Origin: a virus
Length of the DNA stretch: 45,634 nucleotides
Strand: one strand, 5' to 3'
IMG/VR virus record: IMGVR_UViG_3300005466_000042
Coordinates: 1 to 45,634 of that record
Shown here piece after piece: positions 1 through 7,498 of this stretch. A program made the position numbers and the translations under genes. Under the pieces are notes generated by a model. That model was not told the DNA's origin. It made no database searches and saw nothing but the letters and a program-made list of their open reading frames with translations. Position 1 is the stretch's first letter. Each line of letters starts with the position of its first letter.

Positions 1-55
<55 letters not shown>

Positions 56-134
56 ACCCGGCGGGGGAAAAGTCGGACCCGATCTGTTGTGTGTAGCTAC
101 CCCCCCTACAAAAATTCCCAGTTCCAGGGTGTGC

Positions 135-164
135 TTGACAGGACGTCCGGCTCCGGCCCATTCT
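135..164 (+). promoter_or_regulatory. candidate sigma70 promoter
   Basis: TTGACA at 135-140 and CATTCT at 159-164 with an 18-base spacer. The -35 is perfect and the -10 is weak. It faces the rightward gene chain that starts at 351. Confidence 0.4.
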
Positions 165-315
165 GCACTAGGGGACGCCGGGGAACGCCAGGTCACCTCT
201 CGGGGTGGCAGTCCGATGGACGCATCGGATGGGCTCCTGGCGCCGGGTTCCCAAGCTTCGAAACCGAAACCGTACATGCAGCTGAACAGCGCAACCAAGC
301 TGCCTCCCGGTGTAC

Positions 316-344
316 TTGACACGGCAGTGACCTTGACAGACACT
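316..344 (+). promoter_or_regulatory. candidate sigma70 promoter before the first gene
   Basis: TTGACA at 316-321 and GACACT at 339-344 with a 17-base spacer. A second TTGACA lies inside the spacer at 333-338, so the hexamer is repeated 17 bases apart. The -10 is poor. Transcription from here would start very close to the ATG at 351. Confidence 0.4.
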
Positions 345-350
345 GGGGGC

Positions 351-428
351 ATGGCTGAGGCACGGTGTCCCGAGTGCGAAATGCGGTTGCAGCGCGGGTG
401 GTGCGGGCGGTGCCGGGTGCGGCGATGA
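351..428 (+). CDS. 25-residue Cys-rich zinc-ribbon-like microprotein
   Basis: ATG follows a GGGGG Shine-Dalgarno. The short product has two Cys-x2-Cys pairs (CPEC and CGRC) about ten residues apart and a basic C-terminus, which is a minimal zinc-ribbon pattern. Its TGA overlaps the next ATG (ATGA at 425-428), suggesting translational coupling. No family is recognised; metal binding is inferred from the Cys spacing. Confidence 0.5.
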   Translation: MAEARCPECEMRLQRGWCGRCRVRR

Positions 429-532
429 TTGCGTCGGTACTGAGCTTCCTCTGGCTGTGCGCGGTGGCTCACTTTGTCATCGTGGCGTGCCGCTGGCTGG
501 CTCGGTCCGCGCTCTGGCTGGTGGTCAAGTGA
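425..532 (+). CDS. 35-residue single-TM microprotein
   Basis: Almost the whole product is one hydrophobic helix rich in Leu, Val, Ala and Trp, with Arg and Lys near the C-terminal end. It overlaps its upstream neighbour by ATGA and its downstream neighbour by GTGA. Small membrane proteins of this kind are common in phage accessory regions. A holin-like or superinfection role is possible, but nothing in the sequence decides it. Confidence 0.5.
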   Translation: MIASVLSFLWLCAVAHFVIVACRWLARSALWLVVK

Positions 533-609
533 CGACCGCCGTTGGGGTGGCGATGCTGGTGGTTGCGGTGATTCTGATTGCTCGGCTGGCTGGGGGTAGC
601 GACGAATGA
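529..609 (+). CDS. 26-residue single-TM microprotein
   Basis: GTG start within a GTGA overlap. The first 20 residues form a hydrophobic Val/Ile/Leu segment, followed by a short polar tail ending in Asp-Glu. The stop overlaps the next ATG at 606. Conserved overlap on both sides is the main argument that this very short frame is translated. Function unknown. Confidence 0.4.
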   Translation: MTTAVGVAMLVVAVILIARLAGGSDE

Positions 610-845
610 ACTCCCCGGAGGTTCGCGCAGTCTGCTGTTCCTGCGGTCAGGTTGGAATTTCCGAAGGGCATCAGTGTCTGCCGGATCGGATGGTCGCGGA
701 AATGCACAAGGCCTTCGGCCGTCGCTCGCCTGGACTTGGCGATGAGTGGCTCGCTGATGTCATTGCCCGCCTGCGGACCGTAGAACTGACTCACAAGCAG
801 GCGCTGGACTTGATCAGCGTCATCACGACCAGGACGCGCCCGTGA
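606..845 (+). CDS. small protein with N-terminal Cys cluster
   Basis: A 79-residue product with CCSCG near residues 10-14 and a further His and Cys around residues 22-24, a possible small zinc site, followed by a mostly helical region. It starts in the ATGA overlap with the membrane microprotein and ends overlapping the next GTG. No family recognised. Confidence 0.6.
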   Translation: MNSPEVRAVCCSCGQVGISEGHQCLPDRMVAEMHKAFGRRSPGLGDEWLADVIARLRTVELTHKQALDLISVITTRTRP

Positions 846-1039
846 CCCCCGCGTCCATCGAAGCCGCTGCCCGGGCTCTCCACCGCTTCAATGCTCCCCG
901 CGTCGCGAACGACGTCGAGCCGTGGGAGCAGGTGACGCCGGTGAATCAGGCGCGGTGGCTGAAGCAGGCGGAAATTGCGCTGCGGGCTGCGCGGGATTCG
1001 GCGGAGGCTGAGACTCCGGTCGTCGAGGTCCGGAAGTGA
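842..1039 (+). CDS. small helical phage protein
   Basis: GTG start in a GTGA overlap. The 65-residue product begins with an Ile-Glu-Ala-Ala-Ala-x-Ala-Leu-His pattern, then a Trp-rich middle and an Ala-rich helix. This arrangement recurs in short hypothetical proteins of many phages, where it has no known function. It ends overlapping the next start (GTGATGG). Confidence 0.6.
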   Translation: MTPASIEAAARALHRFNAPRVANDVEPWEQVTPVNQARWLKQAEIALRAARDSAEAETPVVEVRK

Positions 1040-1293
1040 TGGACGGCCAGATGTCTGAAGACATTCGGGTCGGCATCATGGTCGGCGTGAGAATTCGCCA
1101 CCTGATGCGCGAGGCAGAGGAGCGCGCCATTGCCGCAGACCCCGGGCAATTCCACGTCGCCGAGTGGAAGAAAAAAGGAAGCAGCGAGCCGGGGACTAAT
1201 TTTTCGTCGTACGTCCTCGAAGCGGCGGGCGGAATCGACCGTCTTTTCGCGGAATGGGAGCTGCGGGTTGTCCCAGTCGGGAAGCGTGGCTGA
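1036..1293 (+). CDS. small hypothetical protein
   Basis: An 85-residue product starting at GTG 1036, or ATG 1039 (the two codons are adjacent). It is charged and helical with no Cys cluster and no membrane segment. It overlaps both neighbours, so it belongs to the same co-translated chain. Function unknown. Confidence 0.55.
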   Translation: MMDGQMSEDIRVGIMVGVRIRHLMREAEERAIAADPGQFHVAEWKKKGSSEPGTNFSSYVLEAAGGIDRLFAEWELRVVPVGKRG

Positions 1294-1460
1294 TGTCAAC
1301 GGGGCGCAAGTACACACAGGAAGAGGCCGCGGAGGTCATGGCGGAAGCTGCTCGCGTCGCCGAGAAGTGGAACCTGTTCACCCCTGCCAAGTTGACGCCT
1401 GATTTCCTGGCGCATCTCTCGGGAGAGAGCGAAACGTCAGACGACGGCCGTGGGGAATGA
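1293..1460 (+). CDS. small acidic hypothetical protein
   Basis: ATG at 1293 lies in a TGATG overlap with the previous gene, which is why I choose it over the upstream in-frame ATG at 1254. The 55-residue product is rich in Glu and Ala with an acidic C-terminus and is probably one or two helices. It ends overlapping the next ATG at 1457. Function unknown. Confidence 0.55.
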   Translation: MSTGRKYTQEEAAEVMAEAARVAEKWNLFTPAKLTPDFLAHLSGESETSDDGRGE

Positions 1461-2038
1461 CGTTGTCAGCAGGCAGCGACGACACCAGCTTGCCAGGGTT
1501 GCCGCCGGTCTCTGTCCTCGGGAAGGATGTGGAGCGCAAACTGGCGGAACTCTCTGCGGGGACCACAAGCGCACGCATCGCGCGTACGAAAGAGCGCGAC
1601 GAAAAGCGCGCCGCGAAGAGAAAGCAGAAAAAGACGGCGGCGGAGCTGGTGGCGAACGCAACTAAGCAGCTGGCGAAGCTCACGCGGGACCAGGAGCTTG
1701 ACGAACAGGCCAAGATTGTCGACCGGATTGCGCTGCGCGGGCTTCAGACGGCCGAAGGGTTGTTTCTGGAGGCCGGGCAGGAGGGCTACAACGCTGACGC
1801 CAGCGTGCCGATGCCGGATGCGAGCACGCGAACGCACTTCGCGATGGCCGTCTACAAGCAGATGATGGCGAATCGGCGCGAAAACATGGCAACGGCGAGG
1901 GCGCTGGGGGTCGTGGTGCTGAAAGGCCGGATGGAAGAGTCGGAATGGAACACGGAGGCGCGCCGGGTGGACGAGGAGCAGCGCCGTGCGCACGCGATTG
2001 ACGTGGCTGCCGAGATGGTTGCGGAGGGCGACGAGTGA
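1457..2038 (+). CDS. possible terminase small subunit or packaging accessory protein
   Basis: The 193-residue product has a disordered N-terminus, a strongly basic Lys/Arg stretch around residues 45-60, then a long helical region and an acidic C-terminus. It has no recognised domain. Size, charge pattern and position shortly upstream of the large terminase would suit a DNA-recognition (small terminase) subunit, but this is positional inference; no family motif is visible. It overlaps both neighbours by ATGA/GTGA. Confidence 0.45.
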   Translation: MTLSAGSDDTSLPGLPPVSVLGKDVERKLAELSAGTTSARIARTKERDEKRAAKRKQKKTAAELVANATKQLAKLTRDQELDEQAKIVDRIALRGLQTAEGLFLEAGQEGYNADASVPMPDASTRTHFAMAVYKQMMANRRENMATARALGVVVLKGRMEESEWNTEARRVDEEQRRAHAIDVAAEMVAEGDE

Positions 2039-2289
2039 CGGACTACTCGACGCTCGTCAACGGGCAGCCCCCGCCATTCGTGATTCCGTTCTGCGCGAGC
2101 TGCGACGAGCCGGTGGAGTTGTTCACGGTCTACTTGTCGCCCGAGCCTGGGTATTTCGAGGCAGAGGCACAGTGCCACGGGAAGACGTCTGGCATTCGGC
2201 TGCCATCGGCTGACTGGGAAGCACGGCAGGCTGCCGGCGAGAAGCTGGTGCTGTTCCAGCGGCGGGAGGGCTTCGATAGTGTGCGCTGA
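2035..2289 (+). CDS. small Cys-pair protein
   Basis: GTG start in a GTGA overlap. The 84-residue product has a Cys-x2-Cys pair near residues 20-23 and a later Cys-His, a possible metal site in a beta-rich fold. It ends in EGFDSVR, the same seven residues that end the next gene; the shared tail overlays a GGAGGG Shine-Dalgarno-like sequence. Confidence 0.55.
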   Translation: MTDYSTLVNGQPPPFVIPFCASCDEPVELFTVYLSPEPGYFEAEAQCHGKTSGIRLPSADWEARQAAGEKLVLFQRREGFDSVR

Positions 2290-2290
2290 G

Positions 2291-2437
2291 ATGGACGTTG
2301 ACCGGCGCGTGGAGGAACTGCGCCGACTGCTGCGCGGATTCAGAGACCCCGTGACCGGGAAAATCACACCCCTGCGTATCACGGATGGGCTGGCGGACAA
2401 GGTCCTCCGAGAGGAGGGCTTCGATTCCGTTCGATGA
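2291..2437 (+). CDS. 48-residue basic helical protein
   Basis: ATG one base after the previous stop (TGAGATG). Arg-rich N-terminal helix, then a short extended region. Like its upstream neighbour it ends in EGFDSVR. It overlaps the longest version of the terminase frame (ATG 2385) but would end just before a GTG at 2439 that could be the true terminase start. Function unknown. Confidence 0.5.
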   Translation: MDVDRRVEELRRLLRGFRDPVTGKITPLRITDGLADKVLREEGFDSVR

Positions 2438-4835
2438 GGTGAGGTCGGTCGACGGAAAAGAGGTCGTCTGGGAGCCCCAGCCGAGGCAAGCGGTCGCGCT
2501 TTCGTGCCCGGCGCTGGAGCTTTGCTACGGCGGGACCAAGGGCGGCGGAAAAACGGACTTTCTGGTGATGGCCTGCATCGAGCAAATCACGCTTTGCCAC
2601 CAGCGGTTCGTCGAAACGAAGCGGAAGCAGCGCGGCCGGTACATCATCTTCCGAAAGAACGTCAAGAACCTCGCCGACATCATCCAGCGCGCCGAAGAGA
2701 TGTATCCGGTCATCGACCCGGGCGCGAAGTGGAACGTGATGGAGAAACGCTGGACGTTCACCAGCGGCTACAAGGTCGACTTCGCCCATCTCGACGGGCC
2801 GAACGACCACCTTGGCTACAACGGGCAGGAACTTTGCGTAGCCACCGGCACGCCGATTCTTCTTGGCGACGGGACGTATCGTCGCATCGAAGAAATCGCC
2901 GTCGGCGATACGGTCATGACACTGGAGGGGCCGAAGCGCGTGCGCGCGACTCACCACAACATGGTCAAGCCGTGCGTTCGCGCTGACGTCTTCGACGGAC
3001 AGACGATCACAAGCCAGATTCACCCCTTGCAACACCCTGTTTTGACGCCCACCGGCTGGGTCTCCTATGCGTCCCTAGCAGGTGGCCAAACCGGTACTGA
3101 AGAGTCCCGTACGAGCAACCCAGCAGCGCCGCTGCCTGACGGATTGTTCTTCCCTGTAGTGCTGCACTCACCTGCGCGTCGGTCAGTGGAATCTCGGTCT
3201 GATCAAGGACCCACTTCCAGCCATGGGCACGACAGATTGCCCGGGCGACATTCGGAGACATCGGGAGTTGGCCTAGCGTCACCTTCGGGTCGGCTGCCGC
3301 CTTCCGGACAAGTTCGATCGATTTCGGGTTGTACTGAATCGACGTCTCCCGCTTGTGGTGACGAATGTGATCCGCGCGCGTCGCGAATAGACCAAGGTTC
3401 TCGTCCCGATTGTCTGCCTTCTTCTCGTTCAGGTGATGAACCGTCTCCTGCCCGGACAGGTATCTGCCTAGGCGCCGTTCCATCACGAGGCGATGTTGAA
3501 GGACCATGCCTATTTTCGACGCCCCAGGATGCGTTGGACAGTACTCTTCGATATAGCCATCTGGCCGCAGTCTCGTATGTCCACCCCTATACGACGCAAA
3601 AGCGTCCTGTGTCCGAGGCCAATGTCTACGGGGCATGTTCGTTGACTCCTGTCGGTGAGATGAGCGTTTGTGATCTAACGGTAGAAGACGCGAATCACTA
3701 TATCAGTGACGCACGTTTGATCAACAAGAATACCGGCGTCGGGATTGACCAGGTCGAGGAAATCGCCGAGGAGGTTTACCTGTTCCTCGCGATGCAGCTG
3801 CGTTCGAAAAACGCGGAGATGCGGAAGCTGCTTTTTATGCGCGTGACAGCGAATCCTGGCGGGCTTCACGCGGCCTGGGTCAAGCGGTACTTCGTCGAAG
3901 GGTGCCGCCCGCACAACACGATCATCAAGACGCAGGTGACCCTACGAAACGGGAAGAAGCGCGACGTGACCAAGGCGTTCGTGCCCGCCACGCTCTACGA
4001 CAACAAGTATCTCTGCGAGGACGGCGCTTACGAGGCAACGTTGCTCAAGCTGCCCGAGCACTTGCGCCGGATGTACCTCGAAGGCGACTGGGACGTGGTC
4101 ATCGGCGCGTACTTTTCGCACGTCTGGAACCGCTCGGTGCACGTCATCCCGTCATTCTCGATACCGGGGCACTGGCCGATCAAGTTCGGCCTCGACTGGG
4201 GCACCACGGCGCCCGCGTGCACGCTCTGGGGCGCCCAGGACGGAGACGGGAACGTCTACATCATCGACGAGCTTTACGGTCCTGGCATCACCGGCCGGAC
4301 GTGGGGCGAGAAGATGCTGAAGAAGCTGGAGCTTCAGAAGTGGTCCCACGAGCGCAAATGGGGGGTCAAGGACATGTACGGGCTCATCGACCGCGAAGCC
4401 ATGGCGGCGCGCGGGTCGGACACCGGTGCAGGCGGCTCGGCGACTCCCGCGGCTGGCATTCAGTGGTGCGGGTGGCGCCTGTTCCCGGCGAACAAGGACC
4501 GCGCAGCGGGAAACGAACAGTGGCTTGAGCGCCTGCTGCTGAAACCGAACGGGAAACCCAGCGTGTTCATCTTCGGCGACCGGTGCCCGAACTTGGTCCG
4601 CACGATTCCGATGCTGATGTCCGACCCGCACAACCCGGAAGACGTCGATTCGAGCGGCGACGACCATGCATTCGATACTGGCAAGTATCTGCTGCTCGAC
4701 TGGCCCGTGAAGGGCTCACGGCCGAAGGACAAGACCGGCGACCAGGACGTCGAACGCTGGCTGGCGATGGCGAAACATCGCAAAGACATGGAGAATGCGC
4801 CAGGCGATACCATCACCACTGGCTACGGAGACTGA
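2385..4835 (+). CDS. terL: terminase large subunit precursor with intein
   Basis: This is the packaging motor ATPase and headful/cos nuclease that acts at the portal. Residues 49-57 form the Walker A loop (GGTKGGGKT). The segment GVGIDQVEE after the intein is the Walker B region, with DQ where DE is usual. The nuclease half starts at FGLDWG (catalytic Asp about residue 604) and has a late acidic motif DDHAFD (Asp about 764). Residues 151-449 are an intein inserted between Walker A and B; removing them leaves about 517 residues, normal for the family. The start is uncertain: ATG 2385 overlaps the 48-residue gene by 53 bases and lacks a good Shine-Dalgarno, while GTG 2439 lies one base after that gene's stop. 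Confidence 0.95.
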   Translation: MGWRTRSSERRASIPFDEVRSVDGKEVVWEPQPRQAVALSCPALELCYGGTKGGGKTDFLVMACIEQITLCHQRFVETKRKQRGRYIIFRKNVKNLADIIQRAEEMYPVIDPGAKWNVMEKRWTFTSGYKVDFAHLDGPNDHLGYNGQELCVATGTPILLGDGTYRRIEEIAVGDTVMTLEGPKRVRATHHNMVKPCVRADVFDGQTITSQIHPLQHPVLTPTGWVSYASLAGGQTGTEESRTSNPAAPLPDGLFFPVVLHSPARRSVESRSDQGPTSSHGHDRLPGRHSETSGVGLASPSGRLPPSGQVRSISGCTESTSPACGDECDPRASRIDQGSRPDCLPSSRSGDEPSPARTGICLGAVPSRGDVEGPCLFSTPQDALDSTLRYSHLAAVSYVHPYTTQKRPVSEANVYGACSLTPVGEMSVCDLTVEDANHYISDARLINKNTGVGIDQVEEIAEEVYLFLAMQLRSKNAEMRKLLFMRVTANPGGLHAAWVKRYFVEGCRPHNTIIKTQVTLRNGKKRDVTKAFVPATLYDNKYLCEDGAYEATLLKLPEHLRRMYLEGDWDVVIGAYFSHVWNRSVHVIPSFSIPGHWPIKFGLDWGTTAPACTLWGAQDGDGNVYIIDELYGPGITGRTWGEKMLKKLELQKWSHERKWGVKDMYGLIDREAMAARGSDTGAGGSATPAAGIQWCGWRLFPANKDRAAGNEQWLERLLLKPNGKPSVFIFGDRCPNLVRTIPMLMSDPHNPEDVDSSGDDHAFDTGKYLLLDWPVKGSRPKDKTGDQDVERWLAMAKHRKDMENAPGDTITTGYGD
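3007..3636 (-). CDS. HNH homing endonuclease nested antisense inside the TerL intein
   Basis: A 209-residue product with a full HNH signature: GYIEEY at 27-32, QHRLVMERRLGRYL at 47-60, the catalytic VHHLN at 66-70, DNRDENL at 75-81 and HIRHH at 90-94. This order matches the HNH_3-type phage endonucleases. A C-terminal helix-turn-helix (RTIRQAAALLGC and following) fits the DNA-recognition module of such enzymes. The ATG has an AGGAG Shine-Dalgarno 9 bases upstream. The gene lies opposite the terminase and fills the intein between its splicing blocks, so it would cut intein-less terL alleles to spread the element (inferred from the family). HNH codon position 3 falls on position 2 of the TerL frame. 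Confidence 0.9.
   Translation of the reverse strand: MPRRHWPRTQDAFASYRGGHTRLRPDGYIEEYCPTHPGASKIGMVLQHRLVMERRLGRYLSGQETVHHLNEKKADNRDENLGLFATRADHIRHHKRETSIQYNPKSIELVRKAAADPKVTLGQLPMSPNVARAICRAHGWKWVLDQTEIPLTDAQVSAALQGRTIRQAAALLGCSYGTLQYRFGHLLGTHRRPSRWASKQGVARGESGL
3697..3724 (-). promoter_or_regulatory. candidate promoter for the antisense HNH gene
   Basis: On the minus strand, TTGATC (3724-3719) and TATAGT (3702-3697) are separated by 16 bases. The implied start is near 3690, about 55 bases upstream of the HNH ATG. The sequence lies inside the part of the intein that encodes the C-terminal splicing block, so it is constrained by the protein as well. Confidence 0.5.
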
Positions 4836-4838
4836 CCC

Positions 4839-7205
4839 ATGGACGCATTCACCGAAATCGAAGCATCTTCGCAGCCTGAGCCCGACCTGTCCGTCATGCT
4901 CGCGCCCGAGCGCGCGGCGCCACCCGTGACCGAAGGTCCGTCCGAGAACGCGAATCTTGTCTCTGCACTGACCGAGGACGAACAGAAGAAAATCGTCGAA
5001 GCGGTGCTGCGCGACTACGACGCCGACGTGGACAGCCGGAAGCCTCGAATGATGCGCCTGAAGGAATACCAGGGGCTTTACGCGTCGGTCATGAAGGCGA
5101 AGTCATTCCCGTTCAAGAACGCCGCGAACGTGAATCTTCCGGTCCTGACGACGCCGTCCATGCAGCTTCAAGGACGCCTGTACGACATGGTCTGGCCGGC
5201 CAACGGAAAGATTTTCTACTCGTCGGCCACCAATCTGGAGGACATGGTCCGCGCGCACGTCACCGAGACCTTCGGCAACGCATACATCCGCCACCGAATG
5301 CCCGAGATGGAGCAGGGCCTAGACGACACGCTTCATCAGGTGGTCATCTACGGCTCCGCGTTTCGCCGCACGTACTGGAACGCCGACGAGGGACGCGTGT
5401 GCTCCGATTGGATTCCCATCGAGGACTTCGTCGTCGCGAACGACCAGCGCAGCCAGGACCCGTCGATGCGCGACACCGAGCGGTACACGCACGTTCACCG
5501 GTACTCGTATTTCACGCTGGAACGCCTCAGCGACAAGGGCATCTACGAGAACTTCGACAAGGTCAAGCTGACCGACCCGGACGACCCGAAGGAATCGGAG
5601 TTCTCCGACCAGCTGAAGAAAATCGACGGCAACGCGGCCTCGTCCGAAACCACCATCGAGACAAAAAAGCGAATGGTGCTGGACCAGTATCTCAAGTGGC
5701 GCATGCCGAACGCTCCCGATGTGAGCGCGTCGTTCGACGGCAAGCCCCACGCGGTCATCGCGACAATCGACGAACAGTCGCGCACGCTGCTTCGCTTCGT
5801 GGTCCGCGAGGAGCCTGACCCGGACGACTTCGCGCGCTTCTCGAAGGAGCAAGCCGCGTTCGACGGGTACTTGCAGGCGATGAGCGCGTACCTGCCAGAG
5901 GCCCAGGCCGCGCAGACGGTCTCGGAAGCCGCCGCCGCCATGGGCGCAGAGCTGCCGCCCGACTTCCAGCATCCCATGCCGCCGCCCGTGCCGCGCGGAC
6001 TGGTCATGGACGAGGCTACCGGCATGCCGTCCCCGCCCGAGCCTCAGCGGGTGCGTGATATCTCGTCGTTCACGCACTACCGCGCGTTTCCCAGCGAGGG
6101 TTTCTACGGCCTGGGCCTCGGCGACTTCATGGCCGGCCTCAACAAGGCCGTCAACACCATGGTCAACCAGACCATCGACCGCGGCACGCTCCAGCTGTCG
6201 TCGCCCGGCTTCATCTCGGCGCAGTTGAAGGGCCAGCGCGGGTCGGTGAATGTCCAGCCGGGCGAGATGATCGAAGTCGACGCGCCGATGGGGTCCATCA
6301 AGGACGGGTTCTACTTCCCGCAGTTCCCGCCGAATGACCCAAGCATCATGCGCATCGTCCAGATGCTCATGGAGGCGGCCGACAAGATGGTCGCCAGCTC
6401 CGACATGATGAGCGGCCAGACGTCGGGTGCAAATCGCACCGCGAAAGAGGCGCAGATTCTCAGCGAGCAGATGATGATGCAAATCACCGTGCTCGCTCGG
6501 CGAATCAAGGGCGCGTTCAAGCACGAACTCGACAAGATTTGGCGGTGCTGGGGCGTGTTCCTGCCCGAAGACGAACTCGTCGACATCGAAGGTCACGACG
6601 GCGCAGACCCGACGCAGCTGCGCATCGGGCGGGCGATGTTCACGCCCAATGCGCACGTCACGCCGGCAGCCGACCCGCGGACGAAGACACAGAAGCTGGA
6701 AGAGTCGCAGCAGGTCTATCAGGCGGTCGCGGGAAACCCGTACCTGATGAATCAGCCGCCGCCCGTGCGCGATGCCATCATGCGACAGGTCACCGAGGAC
6801 GTGTTGCAGGCCCTGGGGGCGGGCAAGCTGATCAAGCTGCTCCCACCGCCCGGGACGCCCAAGCCCCCGCCGCCTCCCCCGCCCGCGCCGTACTGGCAGG
6901 AAGATGCGGGATTCCTGCGCGGCCAGGACCACCAGGTCCACAAGGACGACAACGACCTGGAGCACATCAGCGGCCATCAACGGACGCTTCAGGGCCCTGC
7001 TGGCACGAAACTCGACAAGCAAGGGAGGGACATGCTGGAGCGGCACATCCGTTTCCATGTCGCCGCTGACATCGAGAAGGCCGGCATGCGACAGCAGCAG
7101 ATGGAGGCGCAGTTGGCCGGCGTACTTGGCCCGCAGCTGGGCGCGCCGCCGATGCAGGGTCCTCCGATGAACGGCACGCCGATGCCGATGGGGGGTCCGC
7201 AGTGA
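4839..7205 (+). CDS. portal protein
   Basis: A 788-residue protein directly after the terminase, with CGGAG upstream of the ATG. It has an acidic N-terminus, a long central region of portal character (NKAVNTMVNQTIDRGT around residues 430-445, then helices such as RIKGAFKHELDKIW near 550), and a Pro/Gly/Met-rich tail from about 665, including a run of Pro. The length is close to the P22-type podovirus portal. It would form the dodecameric DNA channel at the capsid vertex, docking site of the terminase. Identification rests on length, gene order and general similarity. Confidence 0.85.
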   Translation: MDAFTEIEASSQPEPDLSVMLAPERAAPPVTEGPSENANLVSALTEDEQKKIVEAVLRDYDADVDSRKPRMMRLKEYQGLYASVMKAKSFPFKNAANVNLPVLTTPSMQLQGRLYDMVWPANGKIFYSSATNLEDMVRAHVTETFGNAYIRHRMPEMEQGLDDTLHQVVIYGSAFRRTYWNADEGRVCSDWIPIEDFVVANDQRSQDPSMRDTERYTHVHRYSYFTLERLSDKGIYENFDKVKLTDPDDPKESEFSDQLKKIDGNAASSETTIETKKRMVLDQYLKWRMPNAPDVSASFDGKPHAVIATIDEQSRTLLRFVVREEPDPDDFARFSKEQAAFDGYLQAMSAYLPEAQAAQTVSEAAAAMGAELPPDFQHPMPPPVPRGLVMDEATGMPSPPEPQRVRDISSFTHYRAFPSEGFYGLGLGDFMAGLNKAVNTMVNQTIDRGTLQLSSPGFISAQLKGQRGSVNVQPGEMIEVDAPMGSIKDGFYFPQFPPNDPSIMRIVQMLMEAADKMVASSDMMSGQTSGANRTAKEAQILSEQMMMQITVLARRIKGAFKHELDKIWRCWGVFLPEDELVDIEGHDGADPTQLRIGRAMFTPNAHVTPAADPRTKTQKLEESQQVYQAVAGNPYLMNQPPPVRDAIMRQVTEDVLQALGAGKLIKLLPPPGTPKPPPPPPPAPYWQEDAGFLRGQDHQVHKDDNDLEHISGHQRTLQGPAGTKLDKQGRDMLERHIRFHVAADIEKAGMRQQQMEAQLAGVLGPQLGAPPMQGPPMNGTPMPMGGPQ

Positions 7206-7498
7206 AGCGCCCGCGGTGGCTTGACCTCGGCGGCCAGGAAATGTCCGAGTTGCGCGACCTGCCGGCGATTCAGATGCTGGTCGAGTGGCTGGAGTGGGAG
7301 CGAGCCGCCGCGCGGGACCTAGTGCTGGCCGCGGCGGTGACAGACGGAGACGTCAGGCTGCGCGCGGGCACGGCGCTGGCGTTCGATGCAATTCTACGCT
7401 CGCTCAATACGCCGGTGGCGATTGCGGACATGACCGATGAAGAGTTTGTTGACCCGGCCAGAAGGCCATCGCGAAAGGGACCAGATGCTGAAGTTTGA
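7202..7498 (+). CDS. small hypothetical protein between portal and GroES-like gene
   Basis: GTG start in a GTGA overlap with the portal gene. The 98-residue product is helical and acidic, rich in Leu and Ala, with no recognised motif. Its 3' end overlaps the GroES-like gene start (7485). It could assist the portal or capsid genes, but only its position suggests this. Confidence 0.6.
   Translation: MKRPRWLDLGGQEMSELRDLPAIQMLVEWLEWERAAARDLVLAAAVTDGDVRLRAGTALAFDAILRSLNTPVAIADMTDEEFVDPARRPSRKGPDAEV

Larger units (their letters stand above)
2835..3731 (+). mobile_element. TerL intein whose linker encodes an antisense HNH gene
   Basis: In-frame 299-residue insertion in TerL. It begins with Cys (CVATGTPILLGDG, block A), has a block-B-like segment ending QHPVLTPTGW, and ends with a block F/G segment (VCDLTVEDANHYI, then ARLINKN) before Thr+1. 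Removing it restores the family motif GYNGQEL-TGVGID. The penultimate residue is Lys, not the usual His, and the Thr expected three residues before the block-B His is replaced by Pro. Between blocks B and F (about residues 208-418) the plus-strand translation is Ser/Pro/Arg/Gly-rich and featureless because the DNA there encodes an HNH nuclease on the minus strand. Confidence 0.9.

Noticed and set aside
2379-3035. 218-codon minus-strand frame opposite the start of the terminase
   Set aside because: Unlike the HNH gene in the intein it shows no domain and no good ribosome binding site; treated as a shadow.
5319-7058. Long 579-codon minus-strand frame opposite the portal gene
   Set aside because: It is Arg/Leu/Val/His-rich shadow composition, has no recognised motif, and lies exactly opposite a well-supported gene; GC-rich genomes give such frames often.
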